Shown: positions 8,938 to 17,580, counted from the first letter of the stretch. The stretch: DNA of 64,000 nt from JACCZX01 sp963824935 (GCA_963824935.1 CAWGRF010000010.1:124001-188000), one strand, 5' to 3'. A program made the numbers and translations. The notes: generated from the sequence alone by a model not told the origin.

Positions 8938-8940
8938 TAA

Positions 8941-9524
8941 ATGCGGCGCCTGATCGTTGCGATCACCGGCGCCACGGCGCAATCTACGGCGTGCAACTGC
9001 TGCGGCACTTGCGTGCACTCGGCGTCGAAACTCATCTGGTGCTGTCGCCGGCCGGCGTGCTGAATGTGCATCAGGAGCTCGATCTGAAGCGCACGGATGT
9101 CGATGCGCTGGCCGACGTGGTGCACAGCGTCGGTGATGTCGGCGCCGCGCTCGCCAGCGGCTCGTTCAAGACCGACGGCATGGTGATCGCGCCATGCTCG
9201 ATGAAGACGCTGGCGGCCATCGCGCACGGCTATGCCGACAATCTGATCTCGCGCGCTGCCGACGTGAGTTTGAAAGAGCGGCGCAAGCTTGTGTTGCTGC
9301 CGCGCGAAGCGCCGCTAAACCTCGCGCACATTCGCAACATGGAAGCTGTGACGTTAATGGGCGGTATCATTTTTCCGCCGCTGCCCGCGTTTTATCAGCG
9401 GCCGCAGAGCTTCGAGCAAATGGTCGACCACACGCTAGCGCGCGTGCTCGATCTGCTTGGCATCCAACACCAACTGGCGCCGCGCTGGGACGGCCAGATC
9501 GGCGCCGATCCGCAGCGCGCCTAG
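8941..9524 (+). pseudogene. ubiX: UbiX flavin prenyltransferase, frameshifted near the N-terminus
   Basis: UbiX makes the prenylated FMN cofactor used by the UbiD decarboxylase in ubiquinone synthesis. Translation from the ATG at 8941 reads MRRLIVAITGA, the expected start, but the next bases lack one nucleotide. The rest (GAIYGVQLLRHLRALG onward to 9524) is in another frame. The missing base falls near 8974, inside the GASG FMN-binding motif, and would restore the expected serine. The remainder is normal, including MVIAPCSMKTLAAIAHGYADNLI and LPREAPLN. Likely a sequencing deletion; if real, a lost start. The ATG has no evident Shine-Dalgarno sequence because the repeat element ends 3 bp before it. 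Confidence 0.85.
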
Positions 9525-9910
9525 TCGCGCTCAATGTCGAGTAATTGCAGCAGTTCTATTCGGTTGCCGAATGGATCAGCGGTAAACGCTCGATCGAATC
9601 CGGCCAAGCGTTCGCCGTCGTATTTGATTTCATGGCCGCTCGCAGTCAGTGCGTCAATCAATTCCGCCAAATTCCCGACCAGCAATCCGGGGTGCGCTTT
9701 CTTCGCCGGCACAAAATCAGCGTCGACTCCAAGATGCAACTGAATGGAGCCGCATTGAAACCAGACTCCTCCGCGCGCTGCGAGCCGCGCAGGCTTTGTT
9801 ATTTCGGCCAAGCCGAGCAGCACGCCGTAAAACTGTCGCGCCTGCGCTTCTCCGCCAGCGGGCATCGCCAACTGAACGTGGTGAAAACCGCCAACGCGCT
9901 GTTCGGCCAT
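9521..9910 (-). CDS. VOC family (glyoxalase-like) protein
   Basis: A 129-aa single vicinal-oxygen-chelate domain. It has GFHHVQLAMP at the start, RQFYGVLLGLAEI, GGVWFQCGSIQLHLGV, and a C-terminal AFTADPFGNRIELLQ. The His, His and Glu positions typical of metal-binding VOC proteins are present. The substrate cannot be assigned; relatives include glyoxalase and dioxygenase-like proteins. The ATG at 9910 is preferred over an upstream in-frame start at 9943 because the fold begins immediately after it. Convergent with ubiX, the two stop codons overlapping in CTAG. Confidence 0.8.
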   Translation of the reverse strand: MAEQRVGGFHHVQLAMPAGGEAQARQFYGVLLGLAEITKPARLAARGGVWFQCGSIQLHLGVDADFVPAKKAHPGLLVGNLAELIDALTASGHEIKYDGERLAGFDRAFTADPFGNRIELLQLLDIERD

Positions 9911-10035
9911 CGACCTGCAGATTACTACCGTCCTGGTCTGCACTCAGTATGGTGACCGGCCGCATCGCGAACAGTATGCTGCGCGGCGCTTTTAACTACT
10001 GCGACGCTACTGCAGATGTACCGCCGTGTCGCGAT

Positions 10036-10470
10036 CTACTGGAGAGGCAAGCGTGCGTTGTTGTCGCTGATCGACGCAAGCGGTGCGCGCGGCAAGGTTT
10101 CGGTGTTCTTGCGTTGGTGTTCGATCGGATCGTCGGTGTCGTTCGCGTTAGCCATTAACGTGACTGATGCAACTGTGTCGGCCAGCATTTCCTCGACATC
10201 GGCCTCCTGATCGAAGCGGCGCAGCCGCTGCGAGATTCGATCGAGCGCTATCACAGATGCCAGGCGCACCTTGGCGCGCTGCGCTGTCTCGACGAGTGCG
10301 CAGTACAGCATGCGCGACATGTTTTTCAATAGCCGCGAAGTCTCGATGCTGTTCGATTGATCGTGCGAGGCACGCTCCGCACACGCCGTTAAGCGCTCGG
10401 CTTCGTCGGTGTTAAACGTCGACTGCGGCGGATGCGCGGGAGCTTGCGCTTCGACCGATGAGTGTTTCAT
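10036..10470 (-). CDS. Hypothetical protein
   Basis: A 144-aa open frame that I do not recognise. It is polar with one helical stretch (SRLLKNMSRMLYCALVETAQRAKVRLASVIALDRISQRL), followed by an acidic DQEADVEEML segment. There is no signal peptide or transmembrane segment. It lies just downstream of the diguanylate cyclase gene on the same strand, with a 25-bp gap. Overlapping frames on the other strand are of similar length, so its reality is uncertain. Confidence 0.45.
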   Translation of the reverse strand: MKHSSVEAQAPAHPPQSTFNTDEAERLTACAERASHDQSNSIETSRLLKNMSRMLYCALVETAQRAKVRLASVIALDRISQRLRRFDQEADVEEMLADTVASVTLMANANDTDDPIEHQRKNTETLPRAPLASISDNNARLPLQ

Positions 10471-10494
10471 CACGGGCTCGGGCTGCCACCACGT

Positions 10495-11349
10495 TTACGG
10501 GCGCAATACAAAGACGCTAGCCGGAGCGGGACCGCAAGCCTTGTTGCAATACATGCCAGCGTCCGACTGCTGTATCAGATCACCTAACTCACTCCCGTCC
10601 GTCGGGTAGACGGCCATTCCGATGCTTGCGGTAACTTGGATGCTGGTGCCGCCGACTAGATAAGGCGTCGAAAGATGGCCCCGGATCTTCTCCGTCGCCG
10701 CAACCGCACTTTCCCGGCACTCGAGCTCCGGCAGCAAGATGACGAATTCATCGCCGCCGTACCGGCAGGCGGTGTCGGACGTACGGATACTGGCGGTCAG
10801 GCGCGCTGCCACTTGCTGAAGCAGTTGGTCACCCGCCACATGCCCCAGCACATCGTTGACACTCTTGAATCCGTCAAGGTCGAGGAACAGCAGTGCCACC
10901 TGCTTGTGCTGGCGCGCTGCCCGCGCCGTTGCCTGATTGAAGCGGTCCAACAGCAAAGTGCGATTGGGCAAGCCGGTGAGCTGGTCGTAATGTGCAAACC
11001 GGCGCGCCTGCGCCACCGCCTGTGTGAGCTGACTCACCTCCTGCTTCAGAAGTTCATCTCTTTTTTGCAGCGTGTCGATATGCCGCAGCGCTGTTACCAC
11101 TTGTTGCTGGCTGGTTGAGAGTGCGCGGTAAAGCTCCGCGGTACCGGCGAGCGCTAGCGGCGATCGCGCAGGCGTAGCTTCAGCAGCCGGCTCGACGACT
11201 TCGTGCGCCGCGTTAGGCGGACCTCGCATGCCGGGCGCCGCCTCCACCCAGGCATGCGCATGGCCGTTAGCGGCTCCCGTTGTCATTCGATCACTCCGCG
11301 CCGGTGCTGCACAAGCTGACCCCTCTAGCTCGTTGCTAGTTGTTCCCAT
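10495..11349 (-). CDS. GGDEF-domain diguanylate cyclase
   Basis: Predicted cytosolic c-di-GMP synthase, 284 aa. The N-terminal 75 residues are Ala/Pro-rich and low in complexity. A coiled coil follows (about residues 80-110, LSTSQQQVVTALRHIDTLQKRDELLKQ in outline), then a GGDEF domain from about 118 to 275. The active-site loop RYGGDEF is intact, and an RxxD (RTSD) lies five residues upstream as an inhibitory I-site, so product-inhibited activity is expected. No sensory domain or membrane segment is visible. A second ATG near 11286 is an alternative start. Neighbours on the same strand are a Crp/Fnr regulator upstream and a small unknown protein downstream. Confidence 0.9.
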   Translation of the reverse strand: MGTTSNELEGSACAAPARSDRMTTGAANGHAHAWVEAAPGMRGPPNAAHEVVEPAAEATPARSPLALAGTAELYRALSTSQQQVVTALRHIDTLQKRDELLKQEVSQLTQAVAQARRFAHYDQLTGLPNRTLLLDRFNQATARAARQHKQVALLFLDLDGFKSVNDVLGHVAGDQLLQQVAARLTASIRTSDTACRYGGDEFVILLPELECRESAVAATEKIRGHLSTPYLVGGTSIQVTASIGMAVYPTDGSELGDLIQQSDAGMYCNKACGPAPASVFVLRP

Positions 11350-11447
11350 CGGACGCCAGAGTACGAAAGGGCAGCATGCACCGTCTGTGCGCTAACGCAC
11401 AAGAAGGTACCCTGGTCGAGGGAGGCGAGAGCCCTTATCACTCCGGG

Positions 11448-12170
11448 CTAAGTCGCCAACGTCTCAGGAAGCAGCCGGTCGTACTCCTTCTTGACGACCG
11501 CATAACACTCGCACGTGCGTTGCTCCAGCCCGGCCCGATCCAGTACTGAGATATGGCCGCGCGCGTAGCGGATCAGCCCGACCTTCTGCAGCTTGAGCGC
11601 CGCCTCCGTCACGCCTTCGCGGCGCACGCCCAACATGTTGGCGATCAGCTCTTGCGTCATCACGAGGTCGTTGCCCTGCAGACGGTCCAGGCTCAGCAGC
11701 AGCCAGCGGCACAGCTGCTGGTCCAGCGAATGGTGCCGGTTACACACCGCCGTTTGCGCCATCTGCGTGATCAGAGCCTGGGTGTAGCGAAGCAGCAGAT
11801 GTAGCACCGGACCAGCGCGGTTGAACTCGTCTTTCATCGTCTGCGCGTTCAGCCGAAAGCCATGGCCCGCGCTTTGCACCACAGCTCGGCTGGGAGTGGA
11901 CTCCCCCCCCATGAATAGTGAGATGCCGACGATGCCCTCGTTGCCGACCACCGCGATCTCGGCCGAGGCGCCGTTTTCCATCACGTATAGCAGGGAGACA
12001 ATGGCCGTGAGTGGAAAGTACACATGGCTCAGCGTGGTACCCGACTCGTACAGCACTTCGCCCAGCGGCATCTCGACCCATTCGAGTTGCGGCAGCCAGC
12101 GCTCCCACTCGGCGGCTGGCAGCGCGGCGAGCAGCTGGTTCTTCCTAGGTTCCGGCGTACTGGTCATCAC
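11448..12170 (-). CDS. Crp/Fnr family transcriptional regulator
   Basis: A 240-aa regulator with an N-terminal cyclic-nucleotide-binding-like beta-roll (about residues 15-135, with ESGTTLSHVYFPLTAIVSL and VVGNEGIVGISLFMGG) and a C-terminal winged helix (MTQELIANMLGVRREGVTEAALKLQKVGLIRYARGHI in outline). It lacks the Fnr cysteine cluster. The residues that bind cAMP in Crp are not evident, so the ligand is unknown. This subfamily is common in betaproteobacteria. It diverges from cspA across a gap of about 250 bp. Confidence 0.88.
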   Translation of the reverse strand: MMTSTPEPRKNQLLAALPAAEWERWLPQLEWVEMPLGEVLYESGTTLSHVYFPLTAIVSLLYVMENGASAEIAVVGNEGIVGISLFMGGESTPSRAVVQSAGHGFRLNAQTMKDEFNRAGPVLHLLLRYTQALITQMAQTAVCNRHHSLDQQLCRWLLLSLDRLQGNDLVMTQELIANMLGVRREGVTEAALKLQKVGLIRYARGHISVLDRAGLEQRTCECYAVVKKEYDRLLPETLAT

Positions 12171-12418
12171 GGAGCTTGTCTGCTAGCGCATAGACATGCA
12201 TGCCGGAGGGCGGCGCGTGGCGCGGGGTTCGAAACAGCGTACACTTCGACTCGCTTTCGCTTGAGTCTGTCGTTCTCCGGTTATCTCTGGCCTGTTGCTT
12301 GGTTCGTAAAACAACGGCGCGTCTTTTTTATCAGGTTCACGTCTCTTGATCGTTAGCTCGCCGCTGGACCTTTCCAGCGGCTGATTTTGTTGTGATCTTA
12401 ATATCAAGGAACGTAAAA
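12171..12418 (+). promoter_or_regulatory. Intergenic region carrying the cspA 5' leader
   Basis: About 250 bp without a gene between the divergent Crp/Fnr gene and cspA. The part nearest cspA is relatively AT-rich, contains T-runs, and ends in an AAGGA ribosome binding site about 7 bp before the ATG. cspA genes often have long thermosensitive leaders; I infer the same here from gap size and composition only. Confidence 0.45.
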
Positions 12419-12622
12419 ATGGCAACAGGCACCGTCAAATGGTTTAACGATGCAAAAGGTTTCGGATTCATCACGCCCGAGGATGGCGGCAAAGATTTGT
12501 TTGCGCACTTCTCCGAAATTCAGGCTGGCGGCTTCAAGTCGCTGACCGAAGGCCAGCGCGTGGAGTTCGTCGTGAAGCAAGGTGCGAAGGGCCCGCAGGC
12601 TGCGGAGATCCGTCCGTCGTAG
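12419..12622 (+). CDS. cspA: Cold shock protein, CspA family
   Basis: A 67-aa single cold-shock domain that binds single-stranded RNA or DNA and melts RNA structure. The RNP1 motif KGFGFI and RNP2-like DLFAHF are both present, starting from MATGTVKWFNDAKGFGFITP. The ATG at 12419 follows AAGGA at a proper distance. It is a single-gene unit closed by an intrinsic terminator. Confidence 0.97.
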   Translation: MATGTVKWFNDAKGFGFITPEDGGKDLFAHFSEIQAGGFKSLTEGQRVEFVVKQGAKGPQAAEIRPS

Positions 12623-12643
12623 TAACACGCAGCGCACCAAAGG

Positions 12644-12672
12644 AAACCGCGGCTTGCGCCGCGGCTTTTTTT
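12644..12672 (+). terminator. Rho-independent terminator of cspA
   Basis: A 7-bp GC stem (CCGCGGC/GCCGCGG, 12647-12653 and 12658-12664) with a 4-nt loop, followed by seven T residues, 21 bp after the cspA stop. Confidence 0.88.
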
Positions 12673-12715
12673 GTTGAATCGAACGCATGGGTTCGCTTTA
12701 ACGACACTGATTGCT

Positions 12716-12791
12716 TGGTGCCGGCAGAGGGACTCGAACCCCCGACCTTCGGTTTACAAAACCGTTGCTCTACCAACTGAGCTATGCCGGC
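12716..12791 (-). tRNA. tRNA-Thr (anticodon TGT)
   Basis: A complete cloverleaf on the minus strand. It has acceptor stem GCCGGCA/TGCCGGC, a D arm with AGTTGGTAGA, an anticodon loop TTTGTAA giving TGT (reads ACA), T-loop TTCGAGT, and an encoded CCA end. The outermost anticodon-stem pair (27:43) is A-A rather than paired. It lies between cspA and sspB. Confidence 0.96.
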
Positions 12792-12795
12792 GTCG

Positions 12796-13287
12796 CTACT
12801 TGATCCGCGTCAGCTTCGGTCGATCACCCGGCCGCGGTGGGGTCGGCGGGTCGTTCGGCTCATTATTGTCCGCCACTGTCACGGGGGCACGCACCGGCAC
12901 CAGCGCCATCGGACCCGGTAGCGTTTTTGCAGCCCCGGCGTCGGTGCTCTCAGACTCCGAACTTGGCGGTAGGTTGCGCGCAACGTCGAACGCCATGCCC
13001 TGCCCGCTCTCGCGCGCATACACCGCGATGACTTTTTCGATCGGAACCACCACTTCGCGCGCCACGCCGCCAAAGCGCGCCTGAAATTCGATCAGCTCAT
13101 TGCCGAGCTTCAATCGATTGGTGGCAAGCGGCGAGATATTTAGCACGATCTCGCCGTTCTTGACGAACTCCTGCGGCACGTTGACCCCGGTGTCGGCGAG
13201 CACGGCGATGTACGGAGTTAGCCCCGAGTCGGCACACCACTCGTGAATCGCGCGGATCAAATAGGGCTTGGTGGAAATGTCAGCCAT
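12796..13287 (-). CDS. sspB: ClpXP protease specificity-enhancing factor
   Basis: Adaptor that delivers ssrA-tagged proteins to ClpXP; 163 aa. The N-terminal substrate-binding domain begins with TKPYLIRAIHEWCADSGLTPYIAV and contains VPQEFVKNGEIVLNISPLAT and ARFGGVAREVVVPIEKV. A disordered linker leads to a proline-rich, basic C-terminus ending in PKLTRIK, the ClpX-docking tail. It follows sspA by 15 bp, the standard sspAB pair. Confidence 0.96.
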   Translation of the reverse strand: MADISTKPYLIRAIHEWCADSGLTPYIAVLADTGVNVPQEFVKNGEIVLNISPLATNRLKLGNELIEFQARFGGVAREVVVPIEKVIAVYARESGQGMAFDVARNLPPSSESESTDAGAAKTLPGPMALVPVRAPVTVADNNEPNDPPTPPRPGDRPKLTRIK

Positions 13288-13302
13288 CGTTCGCGATACA
13301 GA

Positions 13303-13905
13303 TTATCTGCGCATCACCTTTTCAGAGGGCGTCAGCGCTTCAATATAAGCCGGACGCGAAAACATGCGTTCGGCGTACTTCATCAGCGGCGCGGCGGTCT
13401 TCGGCAGCTCGATTCCATAGTGGTCGAGCCGCCAGAGCAGCGGCGCCAGCGCCACATCGAGCATCGAAAAATCGTCACCGAGCATGTACTTGTTCTTCAG
13501 CATTATCGGCGCCAGTTGCGTCAGCCGGTCACGAATCGTTGCGCGGCCTTTGTCCATCGCCTTTTGATTGTTGCTGTTTTCAAGAGTTTGCACGTGCACG
13601 AACAATTCGCGTTCGAAGTTGAACAAGAACAGCCGCGTGCGGGCACGCATTACTGGATCGGCCGGCATGAGCTGCGGATGCGGAAAGCGCTCATCAATGT
13701 ATTCGTTGATGATGTTCGACTCATACAGCACGAGGTCGCGCTCGACCAGTATGGGTACCTGGCCGTAGGGGTTCATCGTGTTGATGTCTTCGGGCTTGTT
13801 GAACAGATCGACATCGCGAATCTCGAAATCCATCCCTTTTTCGAACAGCACGAAGCGACAGCGTTGTGAAAACGGGCAGGTCGTTCCGGAGTAAAGCACC
13901 ATCAT
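13303..13905 (-). CDS. sspA: Stringent starvation protein A homologue
   Basis: GST-fold, RNA polymerase-associated protein of 200 aa that modulates transcription under starvation. It has an N-terminal thioredoxin-like domain (MVLYSGTTCPFSQRCRFVLFEKG) and a C-terminal helical domain. The segment NPYGQVPILVERDLVLYESNIINEYIDERFPHPQL is typical of SspA. The open frame runs further upstream, but the start at 13905 follows an AAGGA-type site and fits family length. It lies just downstream of the bc1 operon, the usual betaproteobacterial order. Confidence 0.95.
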   Translation of the reverse strand: MMVLYSGTTCPFSQRCRFVLFEKGMDFEIRDVDLFNKPEDINTMNPYGQVPILVERDLVLYESNIINEYIDERFPHPQLMPADPVMRARTRLFLFNFERELFVHVQTLENSNNQKAMDKGRATIRDRLTQLAPIMLKNKYMLGDDFSMLDVALAPLLWRLDHYGIELPKTAAPLMKYAERMFSRPAYIEALTPSEKVMRR

Positions 13906-13961
13906 TGTTTTTTCCTTGTTTTTGCATTTCTGCGCTGAAGGCCGGCGTACACGCCGAACGC

Positions 13962-14825
13962 TTACTTGATTTTCTTCCAGTACACGGCATTCAGACGCCA
14001 TGCGGCAGCGGTAAAGATCGCGAGGAATATCAGCACCCACACGCCGATCTGCACGCGTTTGCCTGCCGTCGGGTCAGTCATGAACGCGAGAAACGCGACC
14101 AGATCGGCAGCATCCGCATCGAATCGCCGTGCTTGGTCTGCGTTCACGGGAGTGAAGGCATAGCGAATGCCTTCGATGCCCGGCGTGGAAAGGGGAGTCT
14201 CGGTGCGCGACGACATTCCGTTAGGCTCAAATACCGTGACAACATTCACGTATTGGACGGCGCCGGTCTTTGGATCCTTGCGTGCGTCGGTTTGTTCGAT
14301 CCTGACTTCGCGCGGACCCTGTTCCCGCCAAAAGATATGCGGCATCCCGATGTTGGGATACGCCACGTTATTCCAGCCGGTCGGCGAACCGGTGTCACGG
14401 TAGTAACCGCGCAACAACGTGTAAATGTAATCAGTGCCCGCATGGTCGGCCGAAGTACGAGCACGCGTGATCACCGACAAGTCCGGCGGTGGTTTGCCGA
14501 ACCAGCGCTTTTGATCGGACGCCGCGGCGGCGCTGCGAATCGTGTCACCCACCTTCTGATTGCCGAAGATCAGATATTGCTGAATCTGGGCATCGGTCAG
14601 CCCGATTTCGTGCAAGCGGTTCCAGCGAACCAGATTGGCGCTGTGGCAGCCGATGCAGTAATTCACAAACAGCCGAGCGCCATTTTGCAGCGCCGCCGGA
14701 TTCTGGGCCCGGTCTACGGGCCATGTGTCCATTGAGATTCCGGCTTCGGTGCTGAGCGCGGAGCCGGTGCCTGCCAATATCGAAGCAGCGACCGCTGTTC
14801 CTGCGATGAAAGTCCTTATCTTCAT
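13962..14825 (-). CDS. petC: Ubiquinol-cytochrome c reductase, cytochrome c1
   Basis: Haem c subunit of the bc1 complex that passes electrons from the Rieske protein to soluble cytochrome c in the periplasm; 287 aa. A signal peptide is followed by the haem-attachment motif CIGCH at residues 57-61. The methionine-ligand region is MPHIFW, and there is a C-terminal membrane anchor (VWVLIFLAIFTAAAW). The long upstream extension of the frame lies inside petB and is rejected; the ATG at 14825 is 8 bp after the petB stop. Confidence 0.97.
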   Translation of the reverse strand: MKIRTFIAGTAVAASILAGTGSALSTEAGISMDTWPVDRAQNPAALQNGARLFVNYCIGCHSANLVRWNRLHEIGLTDAQIQQYLIFGNQKVGDTIRSAAAASDQKRWFGKPPPDLSVITRARTSADHAGTDYIYTLLRGYYRDTGSPTGWNNVAYPNIGMPHIFWREQGPREVRIEQTDARKDPKTGAVQYVNVVTVFEPNGMSSRTETPLSTPGIEGIRYAFTPVNADQARRFDADAADLVAFLAFMTDPTAGKRVQIGVWVLIFLAIFTAAAWRLNAVYWKKIK

Positions 14826-14833
14826 CCGTCGCG

Positions 14834-16216
14834 TCAGTGCGGTGCGAACGTTATGCGTTCTGGCACGGGTTTGAACGTACCCATCCTGCTCCACCACGGC
14901 ATTAACGCGAAAAACCCGAAGTACACCAGGGTGAGCGCCTGGGCGATCAGCGTCGAGGTGGGCGTCGGCGCCTGCGTGCCGAGATAGCCGAGGATCAGGA
15001 AGGCCACCACCCAGACAATCAACAGGCCGAAGTGCCATGCTGGCCGATACCGCATCGATCGGGCAGGTGATTGATCGAGCCAAGGCAGCGCGAAAAAGAT
15101 CAGCACCGAAACGCCCATTAGCACGACGCCCCAGAATTTGGGATCAAGCGTGAAGTACCCCAGCAGCACGACGATCGTGCCCACCGCGACCGCAGCCCGT
15201 GCGATCGAATTCGAAATCGTCAGCAGCAGCAGGGCGGACAGGCCAATCGTGCCGATCGCGAGCACGATCATGAATTGCTCGGTCGTGGCGCGCAGGATCG
15301 AGTAGTACGGCGTGAAGTACCAGAGCGGTGCGATGTGCGTCGGCCCCTGCAGCGGATCGGCCGGGATGAAATTGTTCCATTCGAGAAAGTAGCCGCCAAA
15401 CTCCGGCCAGAAAAACACGACCGCGAAAAACGGAATCAAGAAGATCGACAGCCAGTACAGATCGTGCACGGTGTAGTAGGGATGAAACGGAATGCCGTCG
15501 AGCGGCCTGCCTTCCGCATCCTTGTGCGCCTTGATCTCGACGCCGTCGGGATTGTTCGAGCCGACGTCGTGCAGCGCGATGATGTGCGCCACCACGAGGC
15601 CAAGCAACACCAGTGGGATCGCGATCACGTGAAACGCGAAGAAGCGGTTCAATGTCGCGTCGCCAACCACGTAATCGCCGCGGATGAAGATCGCCAACTC
15701 GGGCCCGATCAGCGGAATCGCGCCGAACAGATTGACGATCACCTGCGCACCCCAGTAGCTCATCTGACCCCACGGCAGCAGGTAGCCGAAGAACGCTTCG
15801 GCCATCAGCGTCAGAAAAATGGAGCAGCCGAAGATCCAGACCAGCTCGCGCGGACGCCGGTAGCTGCCGTACAGCAGCGCGCGAAACATGTGCGAATAGA
15901 CGACGATGAAGAAGAACGAAGCGCCGGTTGAGTGCATGTAGCGGATGAACCAGCCGCCGGGCACGTCGCGCATGATGTATTCGACCGATGCGAATGCAAG
16001 GTTTGCATCCGGCTTGTAGTGCATCGTCAAGAAAATGCCGGTCAAGATCTGCAGCACCAGCACGACAAGCGCGAGTCCGCCAAAGATGTACCAGAAGTTG
16101 AAATTCTTCGGCGCGTAGTACTCGGACGCGTGCTTCTTGAACTCCGACATCAAGGTCGGCATACGCGCGTCGATCCAGCCCATCAAGCCGGTGTATTGGC
16201 TCTTTTGCTCCGCCAT
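14834..16216 (-). CDS. petB: Ubiquinol-cytochrome c reductase, cytochrome b
   Basis: Integral membrane subunit of the bc1 complex carrying two b haems and both quinone sites; 460 aa. Visible marks are the first helices with LTGIFLTMHYKPD, MHSTGASFFF and GYLLPWGQMSYWGA, the second haem-ligand histidine pair around FFAFHVIAIPLVLLGLVVAHI, and the Qo-site PEFGG-type loop (here FWPEFGGYFLEW). It is a single fused cytochrome b, not split b6/subunit IV. It lies between petA (11 bp) and petC (8 bp). Confidence 0.97.
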   Translation of the reverse strand: MAEQKSQYTGLMGWIDARMPTLMSEFKKHASEYYAPKNFNFWYIFGGLALVVLVLQILTGIFLTMHYKPDANLAFASVEYIMRDVPGGWFIRYMHSTGASFFFIVVYSHMFRALLYGSYRRPRELVWIFGCSIFLTLMAEAFFGYLLPWGQMSYWGAQVIVNLFGAIPLIGPELAIFIRGDYVVGDATLNRFFAFHVIAIPLVLLGLVVAHIIALHDVGSNNPDGVEIKAHKDAEGRPLDGIPFHPYYTVHDLYWLSIFLIPFFAVVFFWPEFGGYFLEWNNFIPADPLQGPTHIAPLWYFTPYYSILRATTEQFMIVLAIGTIGLSALLLLTISNSIARAAVAVGTIVVLLGYFTLDPKFWGVVLMGVSVLIFFALPWLDQSPARSMRYRPAWHFGLLIVWVVAFLILGYLGTQAPTPTSTLIAQALTLVYFGFFALMPWWSRMGTFKPVPERITFAPH

Positions 16217-16227
16217 TTAATCCTCGA

Positions 16228-16851
16228 TCACGCTTTTGAATCGTCGCCGATCAGCACGACGCTGGCAGACAAGTATTTGTGAGGCGGCACCGGCAGATTG
16301 TCCGGCGCCGGTTTGTTTCTGTAGACACGCCCGGCCAGATCGAACGTCGACCCATGGCACGGACATACGAAGCCGGGATCGGCACCCAGTTGCGGGTTGG
16401 CTCCCGACGCAAACGGGCCGATCGGATTGCACCCGAGATGCGTGCAAATCCCTTCTGCAACCAAGTACTCTGGCTTGATCGAGCGGTATTCATTCTGTGC
16501 GTATTTGGGGGTCGGGAATGCGGTGCGCAAGGACTTCGGATCGGCGACCTCGCCGTCCGCTTTTCGGATCGACTGCAGCATCTGCGGAGTGCGATTCAGA
16601 ATCCACACCGGACGGCCGCGCCACTCGACCGTAAGCATTTCGCCTGCCGCGATACCCGAGATATCCACTTCGACCGGTGCACCCGCCGCCTTGGCGCGCT
16701 CGGAAGGCAGGAACGACCCTACAAACGGGACGGCAGCTGCGACGACGCCGGCTCCACCGACGACCGCAGCCACCGCGATCGTGGCTCTACGTTCCTTGTC
16801 GATGGGTTGATTCGCGGGCTCGCCACTCTCGGTGACGGTGGTGGTCGACAT
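16228..16851 (-). CDS. petA: Ubiquinol-cytochrome c reductase, Rieske iron-sulfur subunit
   Basis: 2Fe-2S subunit of the bc1 complex, 207 aa, with its cluster domain in the periplasm. The N-terminus carries an ERRATI twin-arginine-like signal and a membrane anchor (about residues 24-46). The cluster ligands are in CTHLGC (136-141) and CPCHGS (163-168), and an ordered disulfide is possible. The start at 16851 (MSTTTVTESG) is chosen over an upstream start at 17031 on family length. First gene of petABC. Confidence 0.96.
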   Translation of the reverse strand: MSTTTVTESGEPANQPIDKERRATIAVAAVVGGAGVVAAAVPFVGSFLPSERAKAAGAPVEVDISGIAAGEMLTVEWRGRPVWILNRTPQMLQSIRKADGEVADPKSLRTAFPTPKYAQNEYRSIKPEYLVAEGICTHLGCNPIGPFASGANPQLGADPGFVCPCHGSTFDLAGRVYRNKPAPDNLPVPPHKYLSASVVLIGDDSKA

Positions 16852-17048
16852 GAAAACCCCAGAGTAATGGTGGAGACCGATGAGGCGGATGTGTGCGGGA
16901 ACGTGCTCGCGAAGTGTCTCTTGAGTTCGACCCGCCCCGACGGCAGCGCGGCATTCTACTTGATGCGCACTGACGATTTCCACTCGGCGCTCGCTAGACT
17001 GATCAGGGCAGCATCGCACGCCAATAGCCAAGCTCGTTCGGAGGATCC
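16852..17048. promoter_or_regulatory. Divergent intergenic region petA/mscL
   Basis: About 200 bp between divergent genes, so promoters for both must lie here. I see no clear consensus -35/-10 pair. A GGAGG ribosome binding site for mscL is at 17040-17044. Confidence 0.4.
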
Positions 17049-17471
17049 ATGGGCATGTTGAAAGAGTTCCGTGACTTCGCAGTCAAGGGCAACGTCATCG
17101 ACCTGGCAGTCGGCATCATCATCGGCGCCGCGTTCGGCAAGATTGTCGATTCGCTCGTCAACGACGTAGTGATGCCGGCGATCAACGCCATGGTCGGAGG
17201 TGCAGTGGATTTCACCAATCAATATGTCGTGCTGTCGGGTAGCGTTCCGGCTGGCACGCCGCTGGCGGCCGCGCGCACGTCCGCTGTGGTGCTGGCGTGG
17301 GGCAGTTTCATCACGATTCTGTTGAACTTCATCATTCTCGCGTTCGTGATCTTCTGGATGGTCAAGGCAGTTAACCGCGTGCGCGCGGGAGTTGACGCAG
17401 CAAAGCCGCCGCCGGCCGAGGATGTCGTGCTGTTGCGTGAAATCCGCGACGAGCTAAAGAGACTAAAGTAG
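17049..17471 (+). CDS. mscL: Large-conductance mechanosensitive channel
   Basis: Homopentameric inner-membrane channel that opens under membrane tension during hypo-osmotic shock; 140 aa. An N-terminal amphipathic helix (MLKEFRDFAVKGNVIDLAVG) leads into TM1 (IIIGAAFGKIVDSLVNDVVMP), a periplasmic loop, TM2 (FITILLNFIILAFVIFWMV) and a C-terminal helical bundle with VLLREIRDELKR. A good GGAGG site precedes the ATG. Confidence 0.97.
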   Translation: MGMLKEFRDFAVKGNVIDLAVGIIIGAAFGKIVDSLVNDVVMPAINAMVGGAVDFTNQYVVLSGSVPAGTPLAAARTSAVVLAWGSFITILLNFIILAFVIFWMVKAVNRVRAGVDAAKPPPAEDVVLLREIRDELKRLK

Positions 17472-17488
17472 CCGGGCTGAGGCCCGGC
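17471..17488 (+). terminator. Hairpin after mscL
   Basis: A perfect 7-bp stem (GCCGGGC/GCCCGGC) with a 4-nt loop starts on the last base of the mscL stop codon. No T-run follows, so termination is only a possibility. Confidence 0.35.
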
Positions 17489-17580
17489 GCCGGCGCGCAG
17501 ACCGGCGGTCGGGATACGCACCGCCGCCTGAGGAATAATGCTTGCCCTTTGGTTGGAACTAGCAAGGACCGAATTTCAAA

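Noticed and set aside
14826..15083. N-terminal extension of cytochrome c1
   Set aside because: It overlaps the conserved end of petB in another frame; the ATG at 14825 gives a proper signal peptide.
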